In this document: positions 50,960 through 59,527 of the stretch, piece by piece
Layout: each line of letters opens with the position of its first letter
How positions within the stretch are numbered: the first letter of the stretch is position 1
Source: Priestia abyssalis
GTDB taxonomy: Bacteria > Bacillota > Bacilli > Bacillales > Bacillaceae_H
Assembly: GCF_002019595.1 (NCBI RefSeq)
Contig: NZ_KV917369.1
Span: 3,240,624-3,304,623 of the forward strand
Direction: 5' to 3'
Length of the DNA stretch: 64,000 nt
Notes under the pieces: generated by a model
The model's database searches: none
What the model was told of the DNA's origin: nothing
What the model saw: only the letters and a program-made list of their open reading frames with translations
Program-made: the position numbers and the translations under genes

Positions 50960-52042
50960 TTATTCAATAACACCCGATTCTGTTACATCCACTTTTACCT
51001 TCACTTTAATGGGGATATCAGGATATATCTCCTCCCACTTCTTTTTGTCCCAGGTTCTCGTTCGGGTTCTAATTTGCTCCCCGATTCCAAGAGGATCGAT
51101 ACCGAACTTCTGAAATTCTTTCATCATCTCATTGGCCTTGCCTTCGATTTTTTCTGTCATTTTCCTTTCAATTTTTTGCAGGATTTTTTTATCGACCCGT
51201 TCACCCGAAAACTCTCTTAAAATGGCATCTATTTTCACATGTATCGTAATGTCCGGGTTTGTTGCAGGTTTCGAAATCTTGTAATCCCTTTTAGCAGAAA
51301 TATTGTAGACAGAGGCATACTCTTCCTTTTCCTCACTAAGATTTATATTAAAAGAAGCCTCGTTCGAAAATTTCTCCAGCATGGTCTTAAACACAAAAGC
51401 GGCTTCGCTTTCAAGTTGATCGACATATTTATCTTTGTCAAATAACGCAATCCCTTTTATATTGACTTTTCCACCTTTTGCTTCTAACAATGGTAAAAAG
51501 GGATCCGCTCCCTCCGAATAATACGCATGAAGAAATTCATGTAAATTGGTTTCTGGCAGCATTCCGTGTTTAATATTTTGATCGATTAAATTGGATAAAT
51601 AGATTCCATTATCGAGGTTTCCATATTGTTTCATCAGCAGCTCTTTCGTACTTCCTTCTACAACCGCCAAATAAAGGTTGGACCCGATTGCCGGATCACG
51701 CTGGAGTGTATCCAGAATTTGAATCAAGCCTTCTTTCGCTAACTCCTTGCTGTAGAGTGTGATTTCCAGCTTTCCGCTTACAAAAGGCTTGTCGGACTGT
51801 CGATCAATTTTCTCTCTCACCTCTTTGCTTAACTGTGAAACGGCTATGAAAGTTTCATTTTTTACCGTTTTATCCGGTTGATAACTAGGGGTTACCACTG
51901 TAGCTTTAATCGTATTCTTATCAACCGCATCATATCCGACCGCTGTTGTGATTTGCACATCGTCCAATATCTTTTTTTCGATGTTCATACATCCTGATAA
52001 GACCATCAGTGCCAGCAACCATCCGAATTTAGTTATGTTCAT
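50960..52042 (-). CDS. Spore germination lipoprotein, GerAC/GerBC/GerKC type (operon 1)
   Basis: A 360-residue Ger(x)C lipoprotein, the C subunit of nutrient germinant receptors in the inner spore membrane. The signal ends LLALMVLSGC, with lipidated Cys18. VQITTAVGYDAVDK and VSGKLEITLYSKELAKEGL follow, then RDPAIGSNLYLAVVEGSTKE, FYH-like LHEFLHAYYSEGADPFLP and the C-terminal KFGIDPLGIGEQIRTRTRTW. It overlaps the gerB-type gene by 14 bp. Last gene of the operon A-B-C. Confidence 0.93.
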   Translation of the reverse strand: MNITKFGWLLALMVLSGCMNIEKKILDDVQITTAVGYDAVDKNTIKATVVTPSYQPDKTVKNETFIAVSQLSKEVREKIDRQSDKPFVSGKLEITLYSKELAKEGLIQILDTLQRDPAIGSNLYLAVVEGSTKELLMKQYGNLDNGIYLSNLIDQNIKHGMLPETNLHEFLHAYYSEGADPFLPLLEAKGGKVNIKGIALFDKDKYVDQLESEAAFVFKTMLEKFSNEASFNINLSEEKEEYASVYNISAKRDYKISKPATNPDITIHVKIDAILREFSGERVDKKILQKIERKMTEKIEGKANEMMKEFQKFGIDPLGIGEQIRTRTRTWDKKKWEEIYPDIPIKVKVKVDVTESGVIE

Positions 52043-53123
52043 GTCTTTTTTTCCTTACCCATGATCTCATGCTCCATAGTGCCAAAAGGAACGGTATATA
52101 AAAGAAATTCAAAATTAACCCCACCTTGGACATCCAGTCCGTCACAAGATTGATGGAATCTCTTCCTCGAATCGTTACACATAGGATGTATGATAAAAGA
52201 AGAACGATGATCAACACTTTGTCAGGTTTTATCGTAAACAATCCCGTTACCCCCTTTACGGCTGCCCAAGTGAACAGGCAAATATTAGGAAGGATGACAA
52301 GAATCCATGAGGTAATACCAATATATTCAAATCGCTCGACAAACGGCATTTCTACAATTTTCCACATAGTCAGCGTCGCCCATACTTGTCTGCCTAGTTG
52401 CTGCTCGCTGTAATAGGCAGTCGTAATGACCATTAAACTCGTATACATGCCAACTGTTAAAAGGTGTCCAAGTTGTGCCCATTTTTGCGAACTTCGCGGA
52501 TGTTTAAGAAAGGGATAGTACATCAATAAAGTGGAAAAACCTAAATAACTAAACGACATATCCTTTGACGCAATGGCCATATCTTGAAAAGAATGGTTCC
52601 AAATAGGCAGTAAATGCCGGAATTCCGTATGTTCAAGCGGGAACAGAAACGTCAACACTAAATAAAACGGAATGACCACTCCTAAGAAACAAATTCCCGC
52701 CACCACCCGAAATCCGGCCGACACCCCGTAATAGACTAGCAACAGAAAAATCAGGCAGAACATATAAAGATTGATTTTGGGAAACATCCATACTTGAACA
52801 ATTTCCATATAATTTCTTAATGTAATGACACTCATCATCATCCAATAGAAAATCCAAATAAAACTAAGCATTCCTCCGAACCACTTCCCGAATAGATTTT
52901 GATGAATGCCCATTAAATCCTTATTTGCGTTATCCAGTAATTTATACATAATCCAAATGGCAAAGTTCACGGCTGCTCCCGCTGCGATGACAGCCATCCA
53001 ACTATCATTTCCGGCCGATTTTGCGATAATCCGCTGATATCCTAACACTCCCACTCCGATTTGAATGGAATGAATCAAAAAGAACACAAGAAATGGCGAT
53101 ATTTGAACATTTTTATTTTCCAT
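52029..53123 (-). CDS. Spore germination permease-like protein, GerAB type (operon 1)
   Basis: A 364-residue, ten-helix protein of the amino acid permease-like GerAB family, the subunit thought to bind the germinant. VFFLIHSIQIGVGVLGYQ is the first helix, MEIVQVWMFPKINLYMFCLI and AIASKDMSFSYLGFSTLLMY are in the middle, and VEMPFVERFEYIGITSWI is characteristic. The ATG at 53121-53123 is chosen, with AAGGA 7 nt upstream; a longer frame starting at 53153 lies within the preceding gene's end. Sister gene at 61057-62157 is similar but clearly distinct, suggesting a different germinant. Confidence 0.93.
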   Translation of the reverse strand: MENKNVQISPFLVFFLIHSIQIGVGVLGYQRIIAKSAGNDSWMAVIAAGAAVNFAIWIMYKLLDNANKDLMGIHQNLFGKWFGGMLSFIWIFYWMMMSVITLRNYMEIVQVWMFPKINLYMFCLIFLLLVYYGVSAGFRVVAGICFLGVVIPFYLVLTFLFPLEHTEFRHLLPIWNHSFQDMAIASKDMSFSYLGFSTLLMYYPFLKHPRSSQKWAQLGHLLTVGMYTSLMVITTAYYSEQQLGRQVWATLTMWKIVEMPFVERFEYIGITSWILVILPNICLFTWAAVKGVTGLFTIKPDKVLIIVLLLSYILCVTIRGRDSINLVTDWMSKVGLILNFFYIPFLLALWSMRSWVRKKRHEHN

Positions 53124-53156
53124 TTTGCAATCCTTCTCTCCTTTTTGACCCATCCT

Positions 53157-54650
53157 CTATTCTTTGTTATCATGCCTTTCCTTCGCTTTATCCTCATTAA
53201 ACCTCATCGTGTCCTCAGTTTGCAGCTGGATGGGACGCTTTGCCTGAAACGAAATCGGGAGTCTAATGATGGCATCTTTTAAATCTGTCAGTCTTGGAGG
53301 ATATAAAGGTTCAAGAAACGGCCGGCCTAATGACGTTAAGCGCAATAAATGAATAAGAAGAAAACAAAAACAAATTGCCACTCCGAGTAATCCGATATAA
53401 TGGGCAAGCAACAGAAACGGGAACCGAATTAAACGAATCGTATTGCCCATCTGGTATACGGGTGTCGTAAAAGAGGCAAGAGCGGCAAGAGCCACGATAA
53501 TCAACAATACGTTACTCGTCAATCCCGCTTCTACCGACGCGGTTCCAATCACAATCCCTCCAACGATACCAATCGTCTGACCGACCTTTGTCGGAAGTCT
53601 CGCCCCTGCTTCTCGCAGCAGCTCAATGGCCAATTCCAACACTAAAGCCTCAAGAATCGGCGGGAGCGGAATTACGCTTCGGGAAATGACAAGAGCGCTT
53701 ACCAAGTCTTTTGGAATCAATTCATAATGATAAGTAAGAACCGCCACATAAAGCGGGGTCACCAAGATTGAAAATAACACTGCAAAGAATCGGACAATCC
53801 GGAAGAAGGAGGCCACAATCCAATTTAAGAAATAATCCTCAAAAGCCGAAAAAAATTCCACCAAGTTAGTAGGACCTATAAGACCGTGCGGTGCACCATC
53901 TACGAGCAGCGCGACTTTCCCCTCGGCCAATGCCGCTGCAATTCGATCCGGCCTTTCTGTATCAATCAATTGCGGGAAGGGAGAATTATGATTGTCTTGT
54001 ATCAATTGGGTGATATAAGAACTATCGTTCACCTGGTCGATGTCCAAATCTTTTATTCTTTGGGTCAGTGTATTGATATTTTCCTTGTTTGTAATTCCTT
54101 CAATATAGAGAATCGACACTCTTGTTTTGGAAAGTTTCCCTACGATAACATCGTTTACAATCAATTCGGGCAGCGGAAGCCTTTTTCGAATCAAATTTAA
54201 ATTTGTATCAAGCGATTCAACAAATGATTCTTTTGGTCCGACGACACTGAATTCTACTTCGGGGGCCGCCACTTGTCTCGTTCTTTCCACACTGGCTTTC
54301 AAAAGCAGCGTTTTCCCCTCTTCATTTTTATTAAAGATCATGATAAAACCAGCCAACAATCTATCCTGCACTTGAGAAACTTCACTTGTCATAACCAAAT
54401 CTTCTACCGGTAAAACAGGAGGTAATTGCGCAATGGAATCCACCTGTGATCGATGGATATACGGAAAGACATCCCGATGTAAAATTTCGACATCAATTAA
54501 CGAGGTATAGTAACCGACATAAAATAAGTGCTTATCTGTCCACAAGTCAAAAATCGTAAAATCACTGGATTGCTGCAGCTGTGCCAGCAGATTTTCTAAT
54601 GTTTGATCTTTTTCTACATCGACACTCTTTCCTTTCAGCCGCTTTCTCAT
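53157..54650 (-). CDS. Spore germination protein, GerAA type (operon 1)
   Basis: A 497-residue GerA subunit with a soluble N-terminal region and five membrane helices from about residue 280. VDSIAQLPPVLPVEDLVMTS, VEFSVVGPKESFVESLDTNL, IRKRLPLPELIVNDVIVGKL and DTERPDRIAAALAEGKVALL are in the soluble part. The membrane part includes ELLREAGARLPTKVGQTIGI and a long stretch identical to the second GerA here. The ATG at 54648-54650 follows AAGGTGG at 7 nt; upstream in-frame sequence to 54776 contains a likely sporulation promoter and is not coding. First gene of operon 1. Confidence 0.93.
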   Translation of the reverse strand: MRKRLKGKSVDVEKDQTLENLLAQLQQSSDFTIFDLWTDKHLFYVGYYTSLIDVEILHRDVFPYIHRSQVDSIAQLPPVLPVEDLVMTSEVSQVQDRLLAGFIMIFNKNEEGKTLLLKASVERTRQVAAPEVEFSVVGPKESFVESLDTNLNLIRKRLPLPELIVNDVIVGKLSKTRVSILYIEGITNKENINTLTQRIKDLDIDQVNDSSYITQLIQDNHNSPFPQLIDTERPDRIAAALAEGKVALLVDGAPHGLIGPTNLVEFFSAFEDYFLNWIVASFFRIVRFFAVLFSILVTPLYVAVLTYHYELIPKDLVSALVISRSVIPLPPILEALVLELAIELLREAGARLPTKVGQTIGIVGGIVIGTASVEAGLTSNVLLIIVALAALASFTTPVYQMGNTIRLIRFPFLLLAHYIGLLGVAICFCFLLIHLLRLTSLGRPFLEPLYPPRLTDLKDAIIRLPISFQAKRPIQLQTEDTMRFNEDKAKERHDNKE

Positions 54651-54780
54651 GAAAAACCACCTTAACCGATTACTAAAATAATAGATTATTCCCATTATGG
54701 ACGGATTAAGAGAAGCACAAACAATAAAAATCAGATGAACGAGAAGAATTATGTCGATTTTTGGTTTATTTCGCATTTTT

Positions 54781-54787
54781 TAGTATG
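54781..54787 (-). promoter_or_regulatory. Candidate forespore (sigma-G) -10 element for ger operon 1
   Basis: On the minus strand CATACTA, matching the sigma-G -10 consensus, lies about 130 bp upstream of the GerA start. The -35 region is not clear. Forespore expression is what is known for gerA operons. Confidence 0.4.
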
Positions 54788-54843
54788 AATAATATAAAAA
54801 ATGAAACATAGACGTTTCTCCATGTTCCATTCTTTAGACGGAT

Positions 54844-55482
54844 TCAATTTTTCAATCGGCGGTAAAATCTATATACATGCCTCGTCACATCCAGCACCCA
54901 GTACGGCACCCGAATATTGAATTTATAAAAGAACGGCAAATAAAGGCGGTAATAGGCAGTCACCAAGTCCTTCCATTTTCGGTCTCTGCCCGGTTTGTGA
55001 AAGTCTGAGACATCAACGACATAGCCTCGCCCCTCACTCATCATGACATTCTTTCCATGCACATCCATTGGATTGAGCCCTCTTTTTTTCGCATAATCAA
55101 GCGCTATATTAATGTCTTCAATTACGCTTTTTGGGATCAGGACACCTTTGTTTACAGCCTCATACAATGTCAAGCCGTGCAGCCGTTTTAAAATCAAATA
55201 AGTAGAACCGCTCGCAATCAGTTCGGAATAGGCCGGATGATCCCCTAGCTTCCTGTACACACGGGTTTCTTTTTCAACACTTTCATAATCATGGGCGTAC
55301 ACTTTCACCACCCACTTCTCGTATTCCTTATGGACGAATACTGCAGCATAGTTTCCCCTTCCAATGCATTCCCAATCATCCGGGATATTACCTACTACGA
55401 CGGGATTGTGTAAAGCGGGAGCATGCAGCTCCAGACTTGGCAACAGTTGTTGTTCGACTAGCTGAATCAATCGTTCTCGCAT
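54844..55482 (-). CDS. Protein kinase-like protein (YrzF type)
   Basis: A 212-residue protein with a reduced kinase fold. IGRGNYAAVFVHKEYEKWVV carries a glycine loop and VVKVYA the ATP-binding lysine. PMDVHGKNVMM is the HGKN form of the catalytic loop, and VVDVSDFHKPGRDRKW the DxxDF metal-binding region. It resembles B. subtilis YrzF, annotated as a putative Ser/Thr kinase. The C-terminal part is basic and aromatic (YYRLYLPFFYKF...YRFYRRLKN). The ATG at 55480-55482 follows AAGGATGG. It lies just upstream of the sporulation promoter of ger operon 1 on the same strand. Confidence 0.72.
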   Translation of the reverse strand: MRERLIQLVEQQLLPSLELHAPALHNPVVVGNIPDDWECIGRGNYAAVFVHKEYEKWVVKVYAHDYESVEKETRVYRKLGDHPAYSELIASGSTYLILKRLHGLTLYEAVNKGVLIPKSVIEDINIALDYAKKRGLNPMDVHGKNVMMSEGRGYVVDVSDFHKPGRDRKWKDLVTAYYRLYLPFFYKFNIRVPYWVLDVTRHVYRFYRRLKN

Positions 55483-55603
55483 GTAACCATCCTTACCATT
55501 GTGATGATTTTAGTTTAATGGATAACTATACGCTTGATAAGCATTACTTTCATTTTCAAAGTATGTAATTTTTTTGAAAAGTCTGTTATGATGAAGAAAG
55601 TTT

Positions 55604-55736
55604 CCATCAGCAGGGAATATCCTTCAGCCCTACTGATGGTTAGGTAGGCCCGCATGATACGGGTTACACAGACGCTGTTGCAGGGTGCGGCGGTATTAGT
55701 CTGTGTTCCTTTTATGGAGTTTTTGAACAACCTCTA
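55604..55736 (+). other. Structured leader-like region before the DMT transporter
   Basis: Three consecutive hairpins can be drawn: CCATCAG.AGGG/CCCT.CTGATGG (55604-55639), CCCG/CGGG (55649-55663), and ACACAGAC/GTCTGTGT (55666-55706) enclosing CGCTG/CGGCG. A TTCCTTTT tract follows the third. The end TTTTTGAACAACCTCTA equals the R3 terminus at 39253. It could be a cis-regulatory RNA or part of a dispersed repeat; I recognise no riboswitch class in it. Confidence 0.4.
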
Positions 55737-55761
55737 AGAGGAGAAATGGAATGAATAAAAA

Positions 55762-56676
55762 TTGGATAAAAAATTAGCCTATCTCTATATCATTATAGGA
55801 GCATCTTTCTGGGGAATTATCGGCGTTTTTGTCACACGGCTTTATGAACTGGGCTTTACACCCACACAAGTCGTCTCCATACGCGCTTTAGCCGCCGCTT
55901 TTTTTCTTATAGTATATGCAAGTTATAAAAACCGGAAACTATTGCAAATCAATGCATCGGATAGTAAATACTTTATCGGGACCGGTATTGTCAGTATTGT
56001 ATTTTTTAATTTGTGCATGTTTAACGCGATTCAAGAAACCTCCGTTTCCATTGCAGCCATTCTTCTATATACAGCTCCGGCCTTTGTGACTATTTTTTCG
56101 AGAATATGGTTTCACGAATCGCTAACGCCGCGCAAAATTTCAGCCCTATTGATAACATTTGTCGGCTGCTCCTTTGTAATCGGCATTTTTCCGAATACAA
56201 GCGACTCTATTTCCCTATACGGATTCGTCCTCGGACTTGGTTCCGGTTTTTTCTATGCGCTTTACAGCATTTTCGGGAAATTCGCACTCAAAAAATACGA
56301 CTCTTTAACCGTTACGGTTTACACGTTTATTTTTGCAGCGGTTGCCATCACGCCCTTCAGCGGATTAACGTCGGTCTTACCTTTATTCGCAAACACGGAA
56401 GTATGGCTGTATATTTTAGGTCTCGGCTTCCTTTCAACAATGCTGGCTTACATCTTGTATACAAAAGGGTTAACGGCAGTAGAATCAAGCCGGGCATCTA
56501 TCATTGCCACAGTCGAACCCGTCATTGCCGCTCTATCAAGCTTTCTCCTTTTTCATGAAACGTTAAACAGCTGGCAATATCTTGGCATCATCATGGTGAT
56601 TGCAGCTGTCATCATCGTTCAGGAACCAACCAATAAAAACCTGAGGAATACGTTGGTTTCCAACCAATCCAACTAA
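55762..56676 (+). CDS. EamA/DMT family transporter
   Basis: A roughly 304-residue, ten-helix drug/metabolite transporter with two EamA domains: ASFWGIIGVFVTRLYELGF with SIRALAAAFFLIVYA, and SGFFYALYSIFGKFALKKYD with AYILYTKGLTAVESSRASII. The substrate is unknown. The start is odd. The good ribosome binding site GAGGAG at 55739 points to ATG 55751, but that frame stops after eight codons. One extra A in the A6 run at 55768-55773 would join it to the main frame and give a natural N-terminus MNKNWIKKLAYLY. Otherwise translation must begin at TTG 55762, too far from the site. A sequencing error, a slippage site or a recent frameshift are all possible. Confidence 0.8.
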   Translation: MDKKLAYLYIIIGASFWGIIGVFVTRLYELGFTPTQVVSIRALAAAFFLIVYASYKNRKLLQINASDSKYFIGTGIVSIVFFNLCMFNAIQETSVSIAAILLYTAPAFVTIFSRIWFHESLTPRKISALLITFVGCSFVIGIFPNTSDSISLYGFVLGLGSGFFYALYSIFGKFALKKYDSLTVTVYTFIFAAVAITPFSGLTSVLPLFANTEVWLYILGLGFLSTMLAYILYTKGLTAVESSRASIIATVEPVIAALSSFLLFHETLNSWQYLGIIMVIAAVIIVQEPTNKNLRNTLVSNQSN

Positions 56677-56682
56677 ATGAAC

Positions 56683-56715
56683 AAAACGTTACCGCAGCTG
56701 CGGTAACGTTTTTGT
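56683..56715 (+). terminator. Terminator of the DMT transporter gene
   Basis: AAAACGTTACCGCAGCTGCG is the first part of a perfect palindrome ending GGTAACGTTTT, followed by TTT. It can serve both convergent genes. Confidence 0.85.
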
Positions 56716-56720
56716 CTTTC

Positions 56721-57029
56721 TTATTCAACCAACATGTTTCGTAAATCTTTTGTTGTCTTCTCTTCTATGCCGCACGTTCGTATAAGGTAACTCTCGATCG
56801 AACCATATTGTTCTAAAATATAGTCGAGCACATCCTCCAAATATTCACGCCTTACGACCAGCATCGGCTTTATACGCTCAGGCGAAACTTGCCATAAACT
56901 CATGAAGCGAATAAACCGTTCGATTTTTTTCATTCTTGGCTTTATTAAATCATCGGACATTAGGTATTGTTCAATCACTGTTTCACGGGGCACACCTACC
57001 GATATCCCGAAAATTGTATAATTTATCAA
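56721..57029 (-). pseudogene. C-terminal remnant of a tyrosine/serine protein phosphatase
   Basis: About 100 residues starting SVGVPRETVIEQYLMSDDLI and continuing to ILEQYGSIESYLIRTCGIEE. This matches the last third of Y_phosphatase3 proteins (GVPxETIxxDYLLSN, then YGSxExYL). The catalytic HCxxGKDR loop that should precede it is absent, and the upstream DNA does not encode it in any obvious frame. The gene has therefore lost its 5' part. A new translated product from an internal ATG cannot be excluded. Confidence 0.6.
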
Positions 57030-57384
57030 ACTGGAATTGCTTCCTTACCTCTAATGCAACGTTCATGTTCTATTCCTTTCGAGCACTAAATGCTGCCTTT
57101 TTTATGCTATGTGGAATATTCCTCCACGAATACTTTTCCAAGCCATGATTTAAATTGATCTTTTCCCATCATTCATCCCGCCTTTCTTATTGATTTTTGA
57201 TGCTGCACAAAACAGCCCTTTCACATGATATCATGAAGATGCTGTAGCACCCTACTAAATTTATACATTTTTTCCAATTAATTATCGCCCTTTTATCATT
57301 TTACCATGTACTCGGATCTATAATAGAAAATGAAGTACATATTCATGTTTTCTTGCCGAAACTCGTATTCAAATGAAGCTTTTC

Positions 57385-57525
57385 CATAAGTCCTAATTCC
57401 ATCGCAAAAAAATGGTTTTTCTGAAAGGACCCGTCACTGAATTCCTTGATTTAATTTAATTTTCATGACGGATCCTTTCAGGAGGATGATTCACAAGGAT
57501 ATTTTTATCCTTGTGAATCATCCTC
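57385..57525 (+). repeat. Dispersed two-hairpin repeat R2, plus orientation
   Basis: TTCCATAAGTCC end, hairpin 1 (57422-57480, GAAAGGACCCGTCA / TGACGGATCCTTTC) and hairpin 2 (57482-57525, a perfect stem GAGGATGATTCACAAGGAT/ATCCTTGTGAATCATCCTC). The hairpin-2 stem differs from other copies at paired positions. The rest of 57030-57597 has no gene. Confidence 0.8.
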
Positions 57526-57597
57526 TTTATTTCTATTTTCTGTCATAATAAGGTATAATAACTTGTTAAATTATTAGTATTAGAAGGAGATTAATAT

Positions 57598-58950
57598 ATG
57601 AAAAGTAGAACTTCTGTCATGATAAGCATTGTTCTTGCGATGTTGGTGGCATCCATCGATACAACAATCATGAATACGACGATGCCCATCATCGCAAAAG
57701 AGTTAGGACGCTTTGATTTGTATGCCTGGTCATTTGCATCATATATGATCGCAACGACCATCCTCTCACCCGTGGCCGGCAGACTGTCCGACCTATTTGG
57801 GAGGAAAAGAGTATTCGGTTTCGGAATCATTTTATTTCTAATTGGTTCGCTTCTTTGCGGGATATCAGCAAGTATGGTTCAATTGGTCATCTTCCGTGCA
57901 ATTCAAGGGATAGGAGCAGGGTTTATGATGCCGTTCCCTGCGATTATTGCAGGGGATCTCTTCCCGGTTGAGAAAAGAGGAAAAATCCAGGCCTTATTTA
58001 CGGCAATGTGGGGACTTTCAGCCATCCTCGCTCCTTTACTCGGGGCCTTCTTCGTCGAGTATATGACATGGAGATGGATTTTCTTTGTCAATTTACCGGT
58101 TTGTTTAATCGCTCTTTTAACCCTTTTACCGTATAAAGAAAATTATCAGCCGAAAAAAGCGAGCGTAGATTATATCGGAGCTGCTCTATTCGCTGTGGGG
58201 GTCACGTTCCTTCTCTTAGTGACAGTCGTTGAAGAGAATAGAGCTCTTTATACTGTCATTGGAGCAGCCTTGATGGTTGTTTTCTATTTTTTCGAGAAAA
58301 AACAGGTGTCGCCCATCGTCCCGCTTTCCATGTTTAAAAACAAGACGATTTCATGGATCAATATCAACACATTTATCGGTACCCTTGCTTTATTCGGGAC
58401 ATCCAGTTATATTCCATTATTCTTGCAAAACATAGCAGGACTCTCGCTGTTTATGAGCGGCGCCGCTCTTCTTGGAGTGGCCATCGGATGGATGATCGTG
58501 TCTGTGCCTGCAGGTAAATGGATCCTGAAATACGGATATCGCCTATTGTTGATGATTGGAAATGCTTTATTATTCTTGTCCGGTGTTTTATTGGTGCTAT
58601 TGAATGAACATCATGGCTTCGGATATGTATTTGTTGTGATGATCGTTCAAGGTTTGGCTTACGGACTGCTGTCCACAGTTGGATTGATTGGTGTCCAGCA
58701 GCTGGTAGGAGGACATGAAAAAGGAATTTCCACTTCGTTCTTCATGTTTTGCCGCAACATGGGTACGGCCATCGGGGTAACGATTATGGGAGCCCTACTG
58801 ACGAGCGGAGCGGATTTTATGCAAGGAATCCATCATCTGTTTCTATTCGGTTTCGTCGGAAGCATTTTCGCGTTACTCACAACATTCCTCATTAAAAATG
58901 ACACATCTGAGAGCGGAAGTACTGTCACTGCCGGAAGCAAAATAAGCTGA
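57598..58950 (+). CDS. MFS drug exporter-like transporter (DHA2/EmrB type)
   Basis: A 450-residue MFS antiporter with about 12-14 helices. LVASIDTTIMNTTMPIIAKE is the helix-1 signature of EmrB/QacA proteins (D-T-T-I-x-N). GRLSDLFGRKRVFGFGI is motif A, FRAIQGIGAGFMMPFPAIIA motif B, and WGLSAILAPLLGAFFVEYMT with WRWIFFVNLP motif C. It probably exports toxic lipophilic compounds with proton exchange. The ATG follows AGAAGGAGATTAAT. No adjacent regulator is present. A paired-hairpin R1 element follows. Confidence 0.88.
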   Translation: MKSRTSVMISIVLAMLVASIDTTIMNTTMPIIAKELGRFDLYAWSFASYMIATTILSPVAGRLSDLFGRKRVFGFGIILFLIGSLLCGISASMVQLVIFRAIQGIGAGFMMPFPAIIAGDLFPVEKRGKIQALFTAMWGLSAILAPLLGAFFVEYMTWRWIFFVNLPVCLIALLTLLPYKENYQPKKASVDYIGAALFAVGVTFLLLVTVVEENRALYTVIGAALMVVFYFFEKKQVSPIVPLSMFKNKTISWININTFIGTLALFGTSSYIPLFLQNIAGLSLFMSGAALLGVAIGWMIVSVPAGKWILKYGYRLLLMIGNALLFLSGVLLVLLNEHHGFGYVFVVMIVQGLAYGLLSTVGLIGVQQLVGGHEKGISTSFFMFCRNMGTAIGVTIMGALLTSGADFMQGIHHLFLFGFVGSIFALLTTFLIKNDTSESGSTVTAGSKIS

Positions 58951-59044
58951 CTATGTAAAAGAAAATAAAAACCTTCCTGCTAAGTATGATTACTTAACAC
59001 TTGCTATATATTTTTATTCTATTTGCGCCTTTCTGTTCTTTCAT

Positions 59045-59167
59045 CTTGAATAAACCCACAAAGGTTCTCATACAAGCAGCCGGGAAGAACCCGCAAGGGA
59101 GCTTTCCGGCTGCTTATGCATCAACAACGGACCATGGATGTTCTTTTATCCGTGGTCCGTTATTGAT
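59045..59167 (+). repeat. Paired-hairpin element R1, copy e (different stems)
   Basis: CTTGAATAAACC, then AAAGGTTCTCATAC, hairpin A (59074-59115, AAGCAGCCGGGAAG/CTTTCCGGCTGCTT, apex AACCCGCAAGGGAG), a short spacer, and hairpin B (59120-59167, ATCAA.AACGGACCA.GGAT / ATCC.TGGTCCGTT.TTGAT, loop GTTCTTTT). Box and loops match copies a, b and d; stem sequences do not. Confidence 0.72.
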
Positions 59168-59173
59168 GTGGAT

Positions 59174-59527
59174 TTATGTAGTTTGCAAAACATTCGGTAT
59201 ATACGGTTGTTTTGCGTCTTCTTTTCGGCTGACTTCATCGATTTTGTTGACGAACATTTGAAAGACTTTGCGCTTTTCTTCCAAATCTTTGATTTCTTCC
59301 TTCAGTTCATTGTATCGTTCTTCAAATGGCTTATGATAAAGTTCCCGGATATTCTCGATGATTTCGTCATTCACCGTTGACTGAATGACTTGCTTTGTAA
59401 TCCCATATTTATATGTATACAGCTTCAGATCTTGTTTGACCTTTTCATATTCTTCATCTATCGCGCCTAATAATTCGGAGATTTCTTCTTTCCATTCTTC
59501 CAGCGACTTTTTAATATATGACTCCAT
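59174..59527 (-). CDS. Hypothetical coiled-coil protein
   Basis: A 117-residue charged protein, mostly alpha-helical with heptad-like spacing: SLEEWKEEISELLGAIDEEY, KPFEERYNELKEEIKDLEEK. No known domain, signal peptide or membrane helix. The ATG at 59525-59527 follows GAGGGGGAAG. The frame extends upstream by 14 codons without support. It is convergent with the MFS gene and separated from it by the R1 element. Confidence 0.6.
   Translation of the reverse strand: MESYIKKSLEEWKEEISELLGAIDEEYEKVKQDLKLYTYKYGITKQVIQSTVNDEIIENIRELYHKPFEERYNELKEEIKDLEEKRKVFQMFVNKIDEVSRKEDAKQPYIPNVLQTT

Noticed and set aside
53157-54776. Longer GerA reading frame starting at 54776
   Set aside because: The extra 42 codons lack a ribosome binding site and begin just downstream of a sporulation-type -10 box; ATG 54650 has AAGGTGG at the right distance.
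55604-55736. Assignment to a guanidine, ZTP or fluoride riboswitch
   Set aside because: Hairpin order and conserved loop sequences of those classes could not be matched; left as unassigned structure.
4823-57525. Direct repeats that might form a CRISPR array
   Set aside because: Copies are scattered over 50 kb, in both orientations, at gene ends, and are about 150 bp long; there are no regular spacers and no cas genes.
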